A stretch of 64,000 nucleotides of DNA from Fundicoccus_A sp052115865 (GTDB taxonomy: Bacteria > Bacillota > Bacilli > Lactobacillales > Aerococcaceae). The notes below the pieces were generated by a model. The model did not search any database, was not told where the DNA came from, and saw only the letters and a program-made list of their open reading frames with translations. Positions 26,832 to 36,555 of the stretch are shown piece after piece. Where the stretch lies: assembly GCF_052115865.1 (NCBI RefSeq), contig NZ_JBQKME010000001.1, positions 496,001 to 560,000 of the forward strand. The letters run 5' to 3'. Every line of letters begins with the position of its first letter. The first letter of the stretch is position 1. A program made the position numbers and the translations under genes.

Positions 26832-27872
26832 GTGGAGGAGAGAACTGCAAAGAAAAAACATAAAGAGCTGAAAATATTTTTCTCAGTATTTGGTGTTTTG
26901 ATCACGCTACTTATAATACTTTATATTGTCATTACAACAAATACACAGATAGTTGTGGGAGCGATTCAGAAACTGACGTATGGAAATTCCCCCATTAATT
27001 CTTATGAACCATTTTATGAACCTATTCATGGAAAAAAAGAAAATGGTCAATATCTCATTAGTGAAATTCGCTATGATGCAGAATATCCAAATAGTTATCT
27101 GGATGTAATTTATCCTGATGCAAACTTGATGACAAATCGTCCTACCCTCTTCTATTTTCATGGTGGAGGTTTTTTTGCAGGTAGTAAGAACATGGGCGAT
27201 CCATTAGCAGAGACTGATGCTACTGCTTTATTGGACGATATTTGTGCACAAGGATATAACATCGTGAATGTGGACTATGGTCTCGTTCCCGATTGCCGTT
27301 TTCCAGTTCCATTGATTCAAGCAAACCGTGCTTTTGCCTATATGATGGAGCATCAAAAGGAATACCATCTGAATATGGATAATATTATAATCATGGGTTC
27401 ATCTGCTGGAGCAATTATGACAAGTCAGCTTGGAAGTATTATCACGAATCCTACCTATGCTGAGTCATTAGGTATTGTACCTGTGTTAAATCCGAATCAA
27501 GTAAAAGCAGTTGTGTTAGATGATGCACCTCTTGACTATAAGAATTTTAATATTGCAACGAAAATGCTTGTTGGTAATTATGTAAAAGGAAGTATCTATC
27601 TATCGAATGATGATATTCTGAAATATAACAACATGGAAAGCTTAACTGCGGAATATCCTAGTGCTTTTTTGCTCGGAAGTGAATATAGGCACGATATGAA
27701 TGTCATGCACAATAAACTTAATGAGCTTGGAGGTGAAAATATTCTTGTTGATCCATACATAGAATATGGTGAGCTCAAAGATCATGGCTTTATTGGTGCA
27801 GAGCGCACAGATCCGATTGCAAAGGAGGCGTTTGACCGTTTGATTGATTTCTTGAATGATAAAACGAAATAA
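26832..27872 (+). CDS. Membrane-anchored alpha/beta hydrolase (esterase)
   Basis: 346 residues from a GTG start after AGAGGAG. One N-terminal membrane segment (about 15-36) precedes an extracytoplasmic hydrolase. The oxyanion motif HGGGFFAGS lies near 110, the nucleophile elbow MGSSAGAI near 188-195, and a late DHGF near 320 may supply the histidine. This is the hormone-sensitive-lipase-like/acetyl-esterase group. It heads the operon regulated by the divergent TetR gene. Confidence 0.83.
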   Translation: MEERTAKKKHKELKIFFSVFGVLITLLIILYIVITTNTQIVVGAIQKLTYGNSPINSYEPFYEPIHGKKENGQYLISEIRYDAEYPNSYLDVIYPDANLMTNRPTLFYFHGGGFFAGSKNMGDPLAETDATALLDDICAQGYNIVNVDYGLVPDCRFPVPLIQANRAFAYMMEHQKEYHLNMDNIIIMGSSAGAIMTSQLGSIITNPTYAESLGIVPVLNPNQVKAVVLDDAPLDYKNFNIATKMLVGNYVKGSIYLSNDDILKYNNMESLTAEYPSAFLLGSEYRHDMNVMHNKLNELGGENILVDPYIEYGELKDHGFIGAERTDPIAKEAFDRLIDFLNDKTK

Positions 27873-27973
27873 TGCGTCAGATCATTTCGAATGATGGTCT
27901 TATCATCAAGAGGTTTTTTATATTTTGCGTGAATTGATCCATAAGTTAACTTGATTTTATTAGGAGATTTGTT

Positions 27974-30112
27974 ATGATAAAATTATTGAAAATATTTGGT
28001 ATAGCCTTATTGATTATTATGATTGTCATTGTGATTTTAATCAGTGTGCTGTTCATCAAAGGCAAGATGGACGAAGGAAAGGCATATCTTACCGATGAAT
28101 ACTATAAGGATTTTAAGAGTGATTCGATGGTTGAAATGAAGTATTCCAATCGAGGTGATTTTGAAACAGCATATACAGAATTCGACTCTGATAACCAAAG
28201 TATCCAAAAGATACGCATCTGGTATCCAAAAGAATTGGAGAATACGAATAAAAAGTACCCAATGATACTCGTAGTCAATGCGAGTAGTACTAGAGCAGTC
28301 AATTACAAACCCTTTTTTGATAGACTGGCAAGTTGGGGATTTATTGTAGTTGGCAATGATGATCCGCAAACGGGGACAGGTGAGACGGCTTCCAAAACGC
28401 TGGATTTTGTACTTTCTCTTGGGACCGAGAGTGTGTTATCGGATAAAATTAATCAAGAAAATATTGCTATCATCGGTTACTCACAGGGGGGAGCTGGAGC
28501 GTTGGCAGCTGTGACAAAGTATGAAATCGGTAAAACATATAAAACAATCTTCACAGGAAGTGCTGCATATCCATTACTCGCTACAAATATGGGTTGGGAT
28601 TATGATATAAGTAAAATAAGAATTCCATATTTTATGGTAGCGGGAACAGGAAAATCAGATGATGCTGGTGTAGAAGATGTTACAAAAGAATTTGCGGGTG
28701 TGAGTCCTTTAAAGGATATGATTGAGATTTATGAAAAAATTCCTGAAGATGTTGCAAAAATTCGTGCGAGAGCATCTGGTGCCGAGCACGAGGATATGCT
28801 TGAACGTTCTGATGGGCATAATGTTTATCCTCCTAAATTAGAAGGGGCAGCAGAACATTTTCCAAATTGGTTCAAAAAAGATTTAGAAAATATGATATTA
28901 CGCAATAGAAACCATCCATCGATTATTGCTTGGAGTATTGGCAATGAAGTGGATTATCCAAATGATCCATATGCTAATCCTTTATTTGATGAAATGACAG
29001 GGAACAATGATAAGAGTAAACCTGCTGCAGAAAGAGAATATAATCCAAATCGCCCAGATATGAAAAGATTAACAACAATTGCGAATGAATTAATTCAAAT
29101 AACAAAGGAAATGGATCCAACCCGGCCTGTTACACTTGCCGCAGCCTTCCCTGAACTGTCATCACAACTTGGTCTAATAGATAATCTAGATGTAGTGGGT
29201 TATAACTACAAGGAACATTTATATGAAGAAGATCATCAAAGATTCCCTAATAAACCATTTATAGGTAGTGAGAATAGTCATGGTTATAGAGAATGGTCTA
29301 TAGCTAATGACCTTACATATATATCGGGTCAATTTTTGTGGACTGGGATTGATTATTTAGGAGAGGCACATGGTTGGCCAGTTCATGGGTCGCCAGCCGG
29401 TTTATTGACTTTAGCTGGTTTTGAAAAAGCTGAGTACTATAAAAGAAAAAGTTGGTGGAGTGAAAAACCAACACTTCATTTGACCACTTTACCTTTTAAG
29501 GAAAACAGTGAGCATCCTGAGTGGGAAGCTACTTATAGGAAATGGGAATATTTACCAAAGCAACAAGTGGAAATCAGATGCTACACTAATTCTTTATCAG
29601 TTAAATTAACGCTAGCTAATCAAGAAATTTCAAATTTTGAGTTTAATGAAAAATACGGTTATTATTCAGCAATTGTACCTTATAAGCCGGAGGCTCTTAA
29701 AGCGGAAGCTACTTTTGGAAGCGAAGTCTTAACTGACGAACTTCATCCTACTTATGGACCCGCGTTTATTAATGCTAAAATTGTTGACCTGCCTACAGAG
29801 TGGATTAACAAAATTGATGCTACGGATATTCAAGTTGAGAAAAATATGTATCAAATTGAATGTCATTTATTAGACATTAATGAAGAACCTACTTTAGCAG
29901 AAAAACCAGTACATATTGAAGTAGTGAATGGGACACTATTAGGAATTGAAAACGGTGATTTATCAGATGTAACGGAATATAGTGCATCATACCGACGGAC
30001 TTATCAAGGGAAGTTAATCTGTTTTGTGAAAGCTAATGAAAACGATGAATTAATTGTTAAGTTTAAATCAGGTGGAATAGCTGAATTAGAATTACCGATT
30101 AAAGGTGTTTAA
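27974..30112 (+). CDS. Chimeric protein: membrane alpha/beta hydrolase fused to the C-terminal part of a GH2 beta-galactosidase
   Basis: 712 residues. Residues 1-28 form a membrane anchor; 50-280 are an alpha/beta hydrolase with Ser170 (GYSQGG) and His272 (GAEHEDML). From about residue 282 (28.8 kb) the sequence becomes a GH2 TIM barrel: EHFPNWFKKDLENMILRNRN, acid/base Glu325 in SIGNE and likely nucleophile Glu433 in GSENSHG, then a C-terminal beta-galactosidase domain. The sugar-binding and sandwich domains normally found N-terminal in GH2 are absent. An in-frame deletion joining two genes explains this best. Both catalytic pairs remain, but GH2 activity without its N-terminal domains is doubtful. 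Confidence 0.85.
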   Translation: MIKLLKIFGIALLIIMIVIVILISVLFIKGKMDEGKAYLTDEYYKDFKSDSMVEMKYSNRGDFETAYTEFDSDNQSIQKIRIWYPKELENTNKKYPMILVVNASSTRAVNYKPFFDRLASWGFIVVGNDDPQTGTGETASKTLDFVLSLGTESVLSDKINQENIAIIGYSQGGAGALAAVTKYEIGKTYKTIFTGSAAYPLLATNMGWDYDISKIRIPYFMVAGTGKSDDAGVEDVTKEFAGVSPLKDMIEIYEKIPEDVAKIRARASGAEHEDMLERSDGHNVYPPKLEGAAEHFPNWFKKDLENMILRNRNHPSIIAWSIGNEVDYPNDPYANPLFDEMTGNNDKSKPAAEREYNPNRPDMKRLTTIANELIQITKEMDPTRPVTLAAAFPELSSQLGLIDNLDVVGYNYKEHLYEEDHQRFPNKPFIGSENSHGYREWSIANDLTYISGQFLWTGIDYLGEAHGWPVHGSPAGLLTLAGFEKAEYYKRKSWWSEKPTLHLTTLPFKENSEHPEWEATYRKWEYLPKQQVEIRCYTNSLSVKLTLANQEISNFEFNEKYGYYSAIVPYKPEALKAEATFGSEVLTDELHPTYGPAFINAKIVDLPTEWINKIDATDIQVEKNMYQIECHLLDINEEPTLAEKPVHIEVVNGTLLGIENGDLSDVTEYSASYRRTYQGKLICFVKANENDELIVKFKSGGIAELELPIKGV

Positions 30113-30116
30113 ATCT

Positions 30117-31595
30117 ATGAGAAAACAATTATTATTAATCATTCCATTGTTGTTTGTCTTGATAGGCATGTCTTTAACAAAAACAAATAATATAGAAGTA
30201 TTGGGAACTGATATGAACGAAAAAATAGAAACAGTAACAATAGATATTGATATTTCAGAAGAACACCAGACAATAGAAAGTTTCGGTGCCAGCGGTGCTT
30301 GGTGGAGTCAAGATGTTGGCGGATGGACTGACATGGAAAACGATAGTCTTTCAAAGAGAGAATATATTGCTCAATTGCTTTTTGACCCGACTGATGGCAT
30401 TGGCTTATCTTCTTACCGATATAATCTCGGAGCAGGAAGTACTTTAGAAAATAGTCCTAAAATTGAAGATCCTTGGAGACGAGCGGAAAGCTTTGAATCA
30501 GCCCCAGGAGTCTATGATTGGACTAATGACCAAAATTCAATGTGGTTTCTAAAGCAAGCAGTTGCTTATGGAATCGATGATATTTATTTGTTTGTGAATA
30601 GTCCTCTCACTCGTTTAACCGAATCAGGTGCAGCCTATGGTGAAACTGATGCTTCAGGGAAGAACAAAATCAATCTTTTACCAGAAAATTATCAAGTTTT
30701 TGCCGATTATGTACTTGACGTCACCGAATATTTCTTAGAAGATGGCATACCTGTGACACATATTTCACCGATTAACGAACCGCAATGGGAGTGGACGGGA
30801 GGACAAGAAGGTATTCACTATGAACCAGAAGAAGTGGTGAATATATTAGAAGTATTTGTGGATGAAATGGAGAAGCGTTCTAGCTTATCTGATGTTTCTC
30901 TCTCAATGCCAGAACTGGGCGAGTGGGCTAATAGCAGTACTGCTTATTTTAACCGTCTGATTGAGAGTGAGAAATTAATGGATTCTATAGATACATGGGA
31001 TATCCATTCTTATTGGTCAGACAATCTTGCTAAGTTGAATTTCATTGATTGGATGGAAGAAAATGAAGTCGAAGTATCGTTAAAGATGACAGAATGGACT
31101 GAAATGGTTAATGGTAGAGATTATACTATGAACTCTGCCTTGACTCTAGCCAATGAAATTTATGAAGATTTAACGACTCTTGATGTTGAGGCTTGGCAAT
31201 ATTGGATTGCTGTAAGTAGCTATGATTATAGAGACGGATTGATTTATGTTGAGTTAGATGATCAAACAATCACTCCAACTAAACGACTTTGGACGATGGG
31301 GAACTTTAGTAAATATATCAAACCAGGCTATGTACGTGTATCCACATCTAGTAGTAATAAAGCCCTTGATTCAGTAAGTTTTATAGGTGAGGGTGATAAT
31401 GGAGAAGAATTGATTACTGTTATCATAAACCAAAGTTATTTTGACAAGTTCGTATCATTAGATGGTTTAGATTATACGAATCAAATTAGCTTTATTACAA
31501 ATGTCGATCACGACTTAGAAGAACAAGAAATAACGGATAATCAACAAATACTTATTCCTCGACAATCAGTTGTGACAATTAAGAGTTTTAATTAG
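30117..31595 (+). CDS. Secreted GH30 glycoside hydrolase (beta-1,6-galactanase-like)
   Basis: 492 residues from the ATG at 30117, 4 bases after the previous stop. A signal peptide or anchor covers residues 1-21. GH30 motifs include IESFGASGAWW (51-63), acid/base Glu221 in SPINEPQWEW and nucleophile Glu326 in KMTEWTEM, then a C-terminal beta domain. GH30 members cut beta-1,6-galactan, xylan or glucosylceramide. The beta-galactosidases next to it favour galactan, e.g. plant arabinogalactan. Confidence 0.83.
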   Translation: MRKQLLLIIPLLFVLIGMSLTKTNNIEVLGTDMNEKIETVTIDIDISEEHQTIESFGASGAWWSQDVGGWTDMENDSLSKREYIAQLLFDPTDGIGLSSYRYNLGAGSTLENSPKIEDPWRRAESFESAPGVYDWTNDQNSMWFLKQAVAYGIDDIYLFVNSPLTRLTESGAAYGETDASGKNKINLLPENYQVFADYVLDVTEYFLEDGIPVTHISPINEPQWEWTGGQEGIHYEPEEVVNILEVFVDEMEKRSSLSDVSLSMPELGEWANSSTAYFNRLIESEKLMDSIDTWDIHSYWSDNLAKLNFIDWMEENEVEVSLKMTEWTEMVNGRDYTMNSALTLANEIYEDLTTLDVEAWQYWIAVSSYDYRDGLIYVELDDQTITPTKRLWTMGNFSKYIKPGYVRVSTSSSNKALDSVSFIGEGDNGEELITVIINQSYFDKFVSLDGLDYTNQISFITNVDHDLEEQEITDNQQILIPRQSVVTIKSFN

Positions 31596-31608
31596 GGAAT
31601 TTAATGAG

Positions 31609-31761
31609 ATGAATAGTGTCAATTACAAGATCATCATTGGTTGTTGGTTGATATTAAATTCAATACCCATATACTTAATGATATTCGGAGTGGGATTGAT
31701 CTCATTATTATTAATACTTAATTTTGAACCAGTCATTGAATTTATACGAGAAAGACAATAA
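31609..31761 (+). CDS. Small membrane protein, possibly a transporter remnant
   Basis: 50 residues with two hydrophobic stretches (IIIGCWLILNSIPIYLMIFG and GLISLLLIL). It sits in the 196-base gap between the GH30 and GH35 genes. The ribosome site is weak. It could be a genuine small protein or what is left of a membrane transporter. Confidence 0.35.
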   Translation: MNSVNYKIIIGCWLILNSIPIYLMIFGVGLISLLLILNFEPVIEFIRERQ

Positions 31762-31791
31762 TTTATTAGATTGTAGAAGGAGACATCAACT

Positions 31792-33537
31792 ATGGGAAAA
31801 TTTGAAGTAAAAGAGGATTTTTATTTAAACGATCAACCGTTTAAAGTGATTTCTGGAAGTATTCATTATTTCCGTGTGGTGCCTGAATATTGGCGTGACC
31901 GCTTGGAAAAGTTAAAAAATATGGGCTGTAATACAGTAGAAACTTATGTTCCTTGGAACATGCATGAACCAAAAGAAGGGGAATATTGTTTTACTGGCAG
32001 ATTTGATATTCGTAAATTTATTCAAACGGCGCATGAAGTTGGACTATATGTGATTGTTAGACCAGCTCCTTACATTTGTGCAGAATGGGAGTTTGGTGGC
32101 TTACCTTATTGGTTATTAAAGGATCCACGTATCAAAATTAGATTTAATAATCCTATTTATATGGAAAAAGTTAAGAAATATTTTGAACATTTACTTCCGC
32201 AATTCGTTGATTTGCAAATCGATAATAATGGTCCAATCATTATGATGCAAGTTGAAAACGAATATGGTGGTTATGCTAACGACCTTAGTTATATGCGAGC
32301 AATTGCAAGATTAATGCTAGAAAATGGTGTGACAGTGCCTTTAGTGACATCTGATGGACCATGGGGTGATATGTTAGAAAATGGGTCAATTCCAGAATTA
32401 GCCTTGCCAACTGTTAACTGTGGATCAAAAATTGAACAGCATTTTGAACGATTAAGAGATTTCCACGGCAAAGAGTTACCATTGATGGTAATGGAATTTT
32501 GGGTTGGTTGGTTTGATGCATGGGGCGACGAAGCTCACCATACAACTGATGCACATGAAGCTGCTAAGGAATTGAAAGCCATCTTAGACCGAGGTCATGT
32601 AAATATTTACATGTTCCATGGTGGAACGAATTTTGGCTTCACTAATGGTGCCAATTACTATGAAAAACTAGCTCCAGATGTGACCTCTTACGACTATGAT
32701 GCTTTGTTAACTGAGTGGGGAGATACGACTAAGAAATATGACTTATTCAAAGAAGTGATTCAATCTTATGGTCCAATTGAAGAAATGCCTCTTTCAACAG
32801 AAATTAAAAAGAAAGACTATGGTAAGTTAACTGTTCAAGACAAAGTGTCACTCTTTAGTGTGATTGATGAAATAAGTCAACCCGTTGAATCTAATTATCC
32901 TCTATCGATGGAAGAATTAGACCAAGCATTTGGTTATGTGTATTATAAGAGTTCCATTGGAAAGGCTAGAGAAATCGAAGATTTTCGTCTGATTGGTTGT
33001 ATGGATCGTGCTCATGTTTTTGTAAATAATGAATTAGAATTTATCAAATATGATTTAGATATTGAGGACAAAGAATCATTTACACTTACAGCTCCTGAAA
33101 ATGACTTAGGTATTCTAGTTGAAAATATGGGAAGAGTAAATTATTCTGTAAAAATGAATCACCAACATAAAGGTATCCGCGATGGTGTGGTAGTTAATGG
33201 GGCTTTCCAAAGTGATTGGACACATTACAGTCTTCCATTAGATGATGTAAGTCAAATTGATTTTTCAAAATCATATCAAGCTGGTACACCAGCATTTTAT
33301 AGCTTTACTTTTGAAGTGGATGAAAAAGGCGATACATTTTTAGACTTTGAAGGTTGGGGTAAAGGTGTCGCATTTATTAATGGCTTTAATTTAGGTCGAT
33401 TCTGGGAAATGGGTCCTCAAAAACGTCTTTATATTCCTGCTCCATTATTAAATGAAGGCACTAATGAAATTATTATTTTCGAAACTGATGGTAAAGTGAA
33501 TGACAGTATTTCACTTGTAAGTGAACCGAGTCTATAG
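31792..33537 (+). CDS. GH35 beta-galactosidase
   Basis: 581 residues after GAAGGAGAC. The GH35 barrel starts at once (FKVISGSIHYFRVVPEYW) with YVPWNMHEPKEG. Acid/base Glu157 lies in QVENEYGGY and nucleophile Glu235 in VMEFWVGWFD. Two beta-sandwich domains follow, ending with GWGKGVAFINGFNLGRFWE. There is no signal peptide, so it is cytoplasmic. It is close in size and motifs to pneumococcal BgaC, which releases beta-1,3-linked galactose; the linkage here is inferred. Confidence 0.92.
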   Translation: MGKFEVKEDFYLNDQPFKVISGSIHYFRVVPEYWRDRLEKLKNMGCNTVETYVPWNMHEPKEGEYCFTGRFDIRKFIQTAHEVGLYVIVRPAPYICAEWEFGGLPYWLLKDPRIKIRFNNPIYMEKVKKYFEHLLPQFVDLQIDNNGPIIMMQVENEYGGYANDLSYMRAIARLMLENGVTVPLVTSDGPWGDMLENGSIPELALPTVNCGSKIEQHFERLRDFHGKELPLMVMEFWVGWFDAWGDEAHHTTDAHEAAKELKAILDRGHVNIYMFHGGTNFGFTNGANYYEKLAPDVTSYDYDALLTEWGDTTKKYDLFKEVIQSYGPIEEMPLSTEIKKKDYGKLTVQDKVSLFSVIDEISQPVESNYPLSMEELDQAFGYVYYKSSIGKAREIEDFRLIGCMDRAHVFVNNELEFIKYDLDIEDKESFTLTAPENDLGILVENMGRVNYSVKMNHQHKGIRDGVVVNGAFQSDWTHYSLPLDDVSQIDFSKSYQAGTPAFYSFTFEVDEKGDTFLDFEGWGKGVAFINGFNLGRFWEMGPQKRLYIPAPLLNEGTNEIIIFETDGKVNDSISLVSEPSL

Positions 33538-33550
33538 CCTTTTTATTTGG

Positions 33551-33597
33551 CTACCCTTCAACAGACCGACTCTGGGTCTACTTGAAGGGTATTTTTT
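33551..33597 (+). terminator. Terminator after the GH35 gene
   Basis: CTACCCTTCAA pairs with CTTGAAGGGTA and AGACC pairs with GGGTCT inside, followed by T6. It ends the GH2-GH30-GH35 unit. The 258 bases that follow are AT-rich and hold the GH42 promoter region. Confidence 0.82.
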
Positions 33598-33855
33598 ATT
33601 TAAGCAAAATGTTTAATTTAGACAAAAAATGTTTGTTTGCTCCATACTTATAAAAATTAGCTTATGGTAGGCTTAAGATTAGTAGAAAACTATATAGAGC
33701 AAAGGATTGGATTTAATTTTTTGCTAAATAAAAGGATGATCATCGAGAATTTTAAGAAATTTAAACAATAAAATGTAATCGTTTTATAATAAGTTGGTTT
33801 TATTTAAACAATATGTTGCATGAATGATTAAATTTATAAAAAAACGGAGGACAAA

Positions 33856-36279
33856 ATGAATATATTTTTTGAAAATTTAAATAAAGAAAGTACTTGGCGA
33901 AATGATTTTGAAGCATTACTTTCGCAACAATATGAAAATAAATATACTGTGTATCAGTCTGAACAAATTGAAAATGATGAGGATGGTTGGGGTCATTTAT
34001 TAGAAAAGATTGAAAAAGAAGATTTAGTCTTGATTACAAGTGTCAAAAGTATCGAAGAGAAAGTTAAAGCTGTTCAGAACAAAAAAGGGATTCCTATTTT
34101 AGTGACTTCAAGTAATAATGAAGGCAATAAAATGATGAAGCAATTATGGCGTGAAGAAGGAATCTATTTTATTGATTTGTTTGAATATTCAAGCTTTGTT
34201 AAAGAATACAAAGCTGAATTATCAGATAATATGCATGAAGTGATGGGCAAGTATGTGTTACAAAGACTTCAACCCTTATTAATGGAATCAAGCATGTTCA
34301 ATAAATATTACTATGGGGCTTGTATGTATCCAGAATTATGGTCGGAAGAAATTGTAAAAGCTGACATCAAGCTTATGAAATCAATTAATATGAATTTTGC
34401 AAGAATAGGGGAATTTATTTGGAGTACTTTAGAGTCTCGTGAAGGAGAATATGACTTATCCTTTCTAGAGAATGTCATTTCTTGGTATCAAGAAGAAGAT
34501 ATTGACTTAGTATTATGTATTCCGACCCCGACGCCACCGATTTGGATGACAAAAGATCACCCAGAAAGATGTATTCATAATATTGATGGCACAATCATGG
34601 TCCACGGTTCTAGACAGCATGCTTGTACTAACAATGCTTATTTCCGTGATAGAGCTTATTTAATTACCCAAAAAATAGCCAAATTAGCGGATAAATTTTC
34701 CAATGTTATCGGCATTCAGTTAGATAACGAATTTAAATGTCATGTGGACTTATGTTATTGTGACAGCTGTAAGGCTCAGTGGCATGACTGGTTAGAAGAT
34801 ACTTATGGAAATATCGAGAATTTAAATATGAGTTGGGGTACAAGAATATGGAGTGAAGAATATCTAGCTTTTGATGATGTACCTGTACCAACGACTACGC
34901 CATTTTTACATAATTCCTCTTTGATGAATGCTTTTAGAAAATTCACTGCGGAAACTTTAAATGACTTTGCTACAGGTTTATGTCATATGATTCGGATGGA
35001 AACGGACATACCTATTACTCATAATTCAGCAATGGGCTTTAATTTATTAAATGATGAATTATTCCATGAGCTTGATTTTGTCGGATTTGATACATATGCT
35101 CCAGCAAGCAATCATCCTGCTTTCACTATTAATTTAGATGTATGGCGCAATATGAAGGATAAAGTCAATGAATATATGTTGTTAGAGACGAGTACTTCTC
35201 ATGCAGGACATATTGAAAACTATATTTCCCCACATCCAGTTAAATATTTACAAACTGAAGTTTTTGCTGGTTTTGCAGGCGGCTTAAAAGCATTTACTTA
35301 CTGGCATTTTAGAGGTCATCGTTATGGGGTAGAACAGCCACATAGTACTGTCGTAAGCCCTTGGGGGGAAGCAGGCAATGGCTATGAGGATGTGGTTGAA
35401 TCAGGAAAATTAATTAAAGAGATGAGTACGCATCTTGAAAAGACTGAACAAGCTAAGGCATCGATTGGTTTTATTTATTCAGATGATGCTAGAAGGCATT
35501 ATAATATTGAAACAGGTGGCGTGTATAATTATCGTGGTTTAATTACAGACTTATATGCTAGTCTTGTTCGTAAAGGTCTATCTGTTGAAGTTGTTCAAGA
35601 AGCTGCAGACCTTTCTGACTTCAAACTTCTTTTTGTGCCTTTTATACGTCATCTATCTACTTATATGTTAGAAAAAATAAAAGCTTTTGTTGCTAAAGGT
35701 GGAAAAGTGATTTTTGGCCCAATGACAGGGGATCGAACAGATGAGTTAGCTCTCCACGCTAATAATGGCTTAGGCGATTTAGGAGAATGGTTTAGCTTTA
35801 AAAATATTAGACAACTGAGTGTGCATCATTATGACTATTTAACTGATGGCAAACCTTTTGAGGAAGCACTTGATCGTTTAGTCACTGTATTTGAACCAAA
35901 AAGTGATTGGGAAGTGCTGGTACAGACACATGCTAATGAAATTGTTGCAGCTAAAGGAAAAGTTGGACAAGGGTCTGTCGTATATATTGGCGCGACTCCA
36001 AAGGATTTGATTAATAGTGACTTGTGGTCAAATTTCTTGGAAGAAGAAGTCATTCCTTATGACAGAGACTTAGAATATCTTTCATTGCAAACAGATATTG
36101 TAAAATATCGTCGTGAGTCTTCGGATACAATTCAATTTTATCTAGTCAATATGACTGATACAGCGCAACAATTTACGTTAGAAGTGTCAGCTGAGGAATT
36201 ATTAGAAGGAAAAGCTTTGACTGCTGGGCAACATGTATTAGAATCATATGAGTATAAAATCATTCAAATTGAGAAATAA
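33856..36279 (+). CDS. GH42 beta-galactosidase with an extra N-terminal domain
   Basis: 807 residues after ACGGAGGAC. The GH42 core begins only at about residue 150 (YYYGACMYPELWSEE). Acid/base Glu292 follows in IQLDNEF, then a zinc-site-like cluster (CHVDLCYCDSC), a nucleophile in LLETSTSHAG, and the trimerisation and C-terminal domains. The first 150 residues (two beta/alpha units such as DLVLITSV and GIPILVTSS) are not part of standard GH42. It is cytoplasmic and cleaves short beta-galactosides. It has its own promoter region. Confidence 0.9.
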   Translation: MNIFFENLNKESTWRNDFEALLSQQYENKYTVYQSEQIENDEDGWGHLLEKIEKEDLVLITSVKSIEEKVKAVQNKKGIPILVTSSNNEGNKMMKQLWREEGIYFIDLFEYSSFVKEYKAELSDNMHEVMGKYVLQRLQPLLMESSMFNKYYYGACMYPELWSEEIVKADIKLMKSINMNFARIGEFIWSTLESREGEYDLSFLENVISWYQEEDIDLVLCIPTPTPPIWMTKDHPERCIHNIDGTIMVHGSRQHACTNNAYFRDRAYLITQKIAKLADKFSNVIGIQLDNEFKCHVDLCYCDSCKAQWHDWLEDTYGNIENLNMSWGTRIWSEEYLAFDDVPVPTTTPFLHNSSLMNAFRKFTAETLNDFATGLCHMIRMETDIPITHNSAMGFNLLNDELFHELDFVGFDTYAPASNHPAFTINLDVWRNMKDKVNEYMLLETSTSHAGHIENYISPHPVKYLQTEVFAGFAGGLKAFTYWHFRGHRYGVEQPHSTVVSPWGEAGNGYEDVVESGKLIKEMSTHLEKTEQAKASIGFIYSDDARRHYNIETGGVYNYRGLITDLYASLVRKGLSVEVVQEAADLSDFKLLFVPFIRHLSTYMLEKIKAFVAKGGKVIFGPMTGDRTDELALHANNGLGDLGEWFSFKNIRQLSVHHYDYLTDGKPFEEALDRLVTVFEPKSDWEVLVQTHANEIVAAKGKVGQGSVVYIGATPKDLINSDLWSNFLEEEVIPYDRDLEYLSLQTDIVKYRRESSDTIQFYLVNMTDTAQQFTLEVSAEELLEGKALTAGQHVLESYEYKIIQIEK

Positions 36280-36413
36280 ACTTTAAATAAAGTTTAGTTT
36301 GCTAGAAGTTTGAGGCTGCTTGAGATTTAATGTGACTTCTGTCTATCTTGCAACCGCTCGTATTATTTCAATGAATAATACCGGAACCAGCAGATTAAAA
36401 TCATCATAAACAT

Positions 36414-36464
36414 AAAAAGCTCTAATAAATTGGATTATTCACCAATTATTAGAGCTTTTATTTT
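36414..36464. terminator. Bidirectional terminator between GH42 and the DUF5067 gene
   Basis: AAAAGCTCTAATAA pairs with TTATTAGAGCTTTT, with ATTGG/CCAAT inside. A and T runs lie on both sides, so it can serve both converging genes. Confidence 0.85.
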
Positions 36465-36555
36465 CCTTTTCAATAACTTCTTTTCCTCGCGCTTAGCCAT
36501 TTATAGAATATAGAAGATTGATACACGAGCAATATCTTCGAGTCACGGTAACTAT

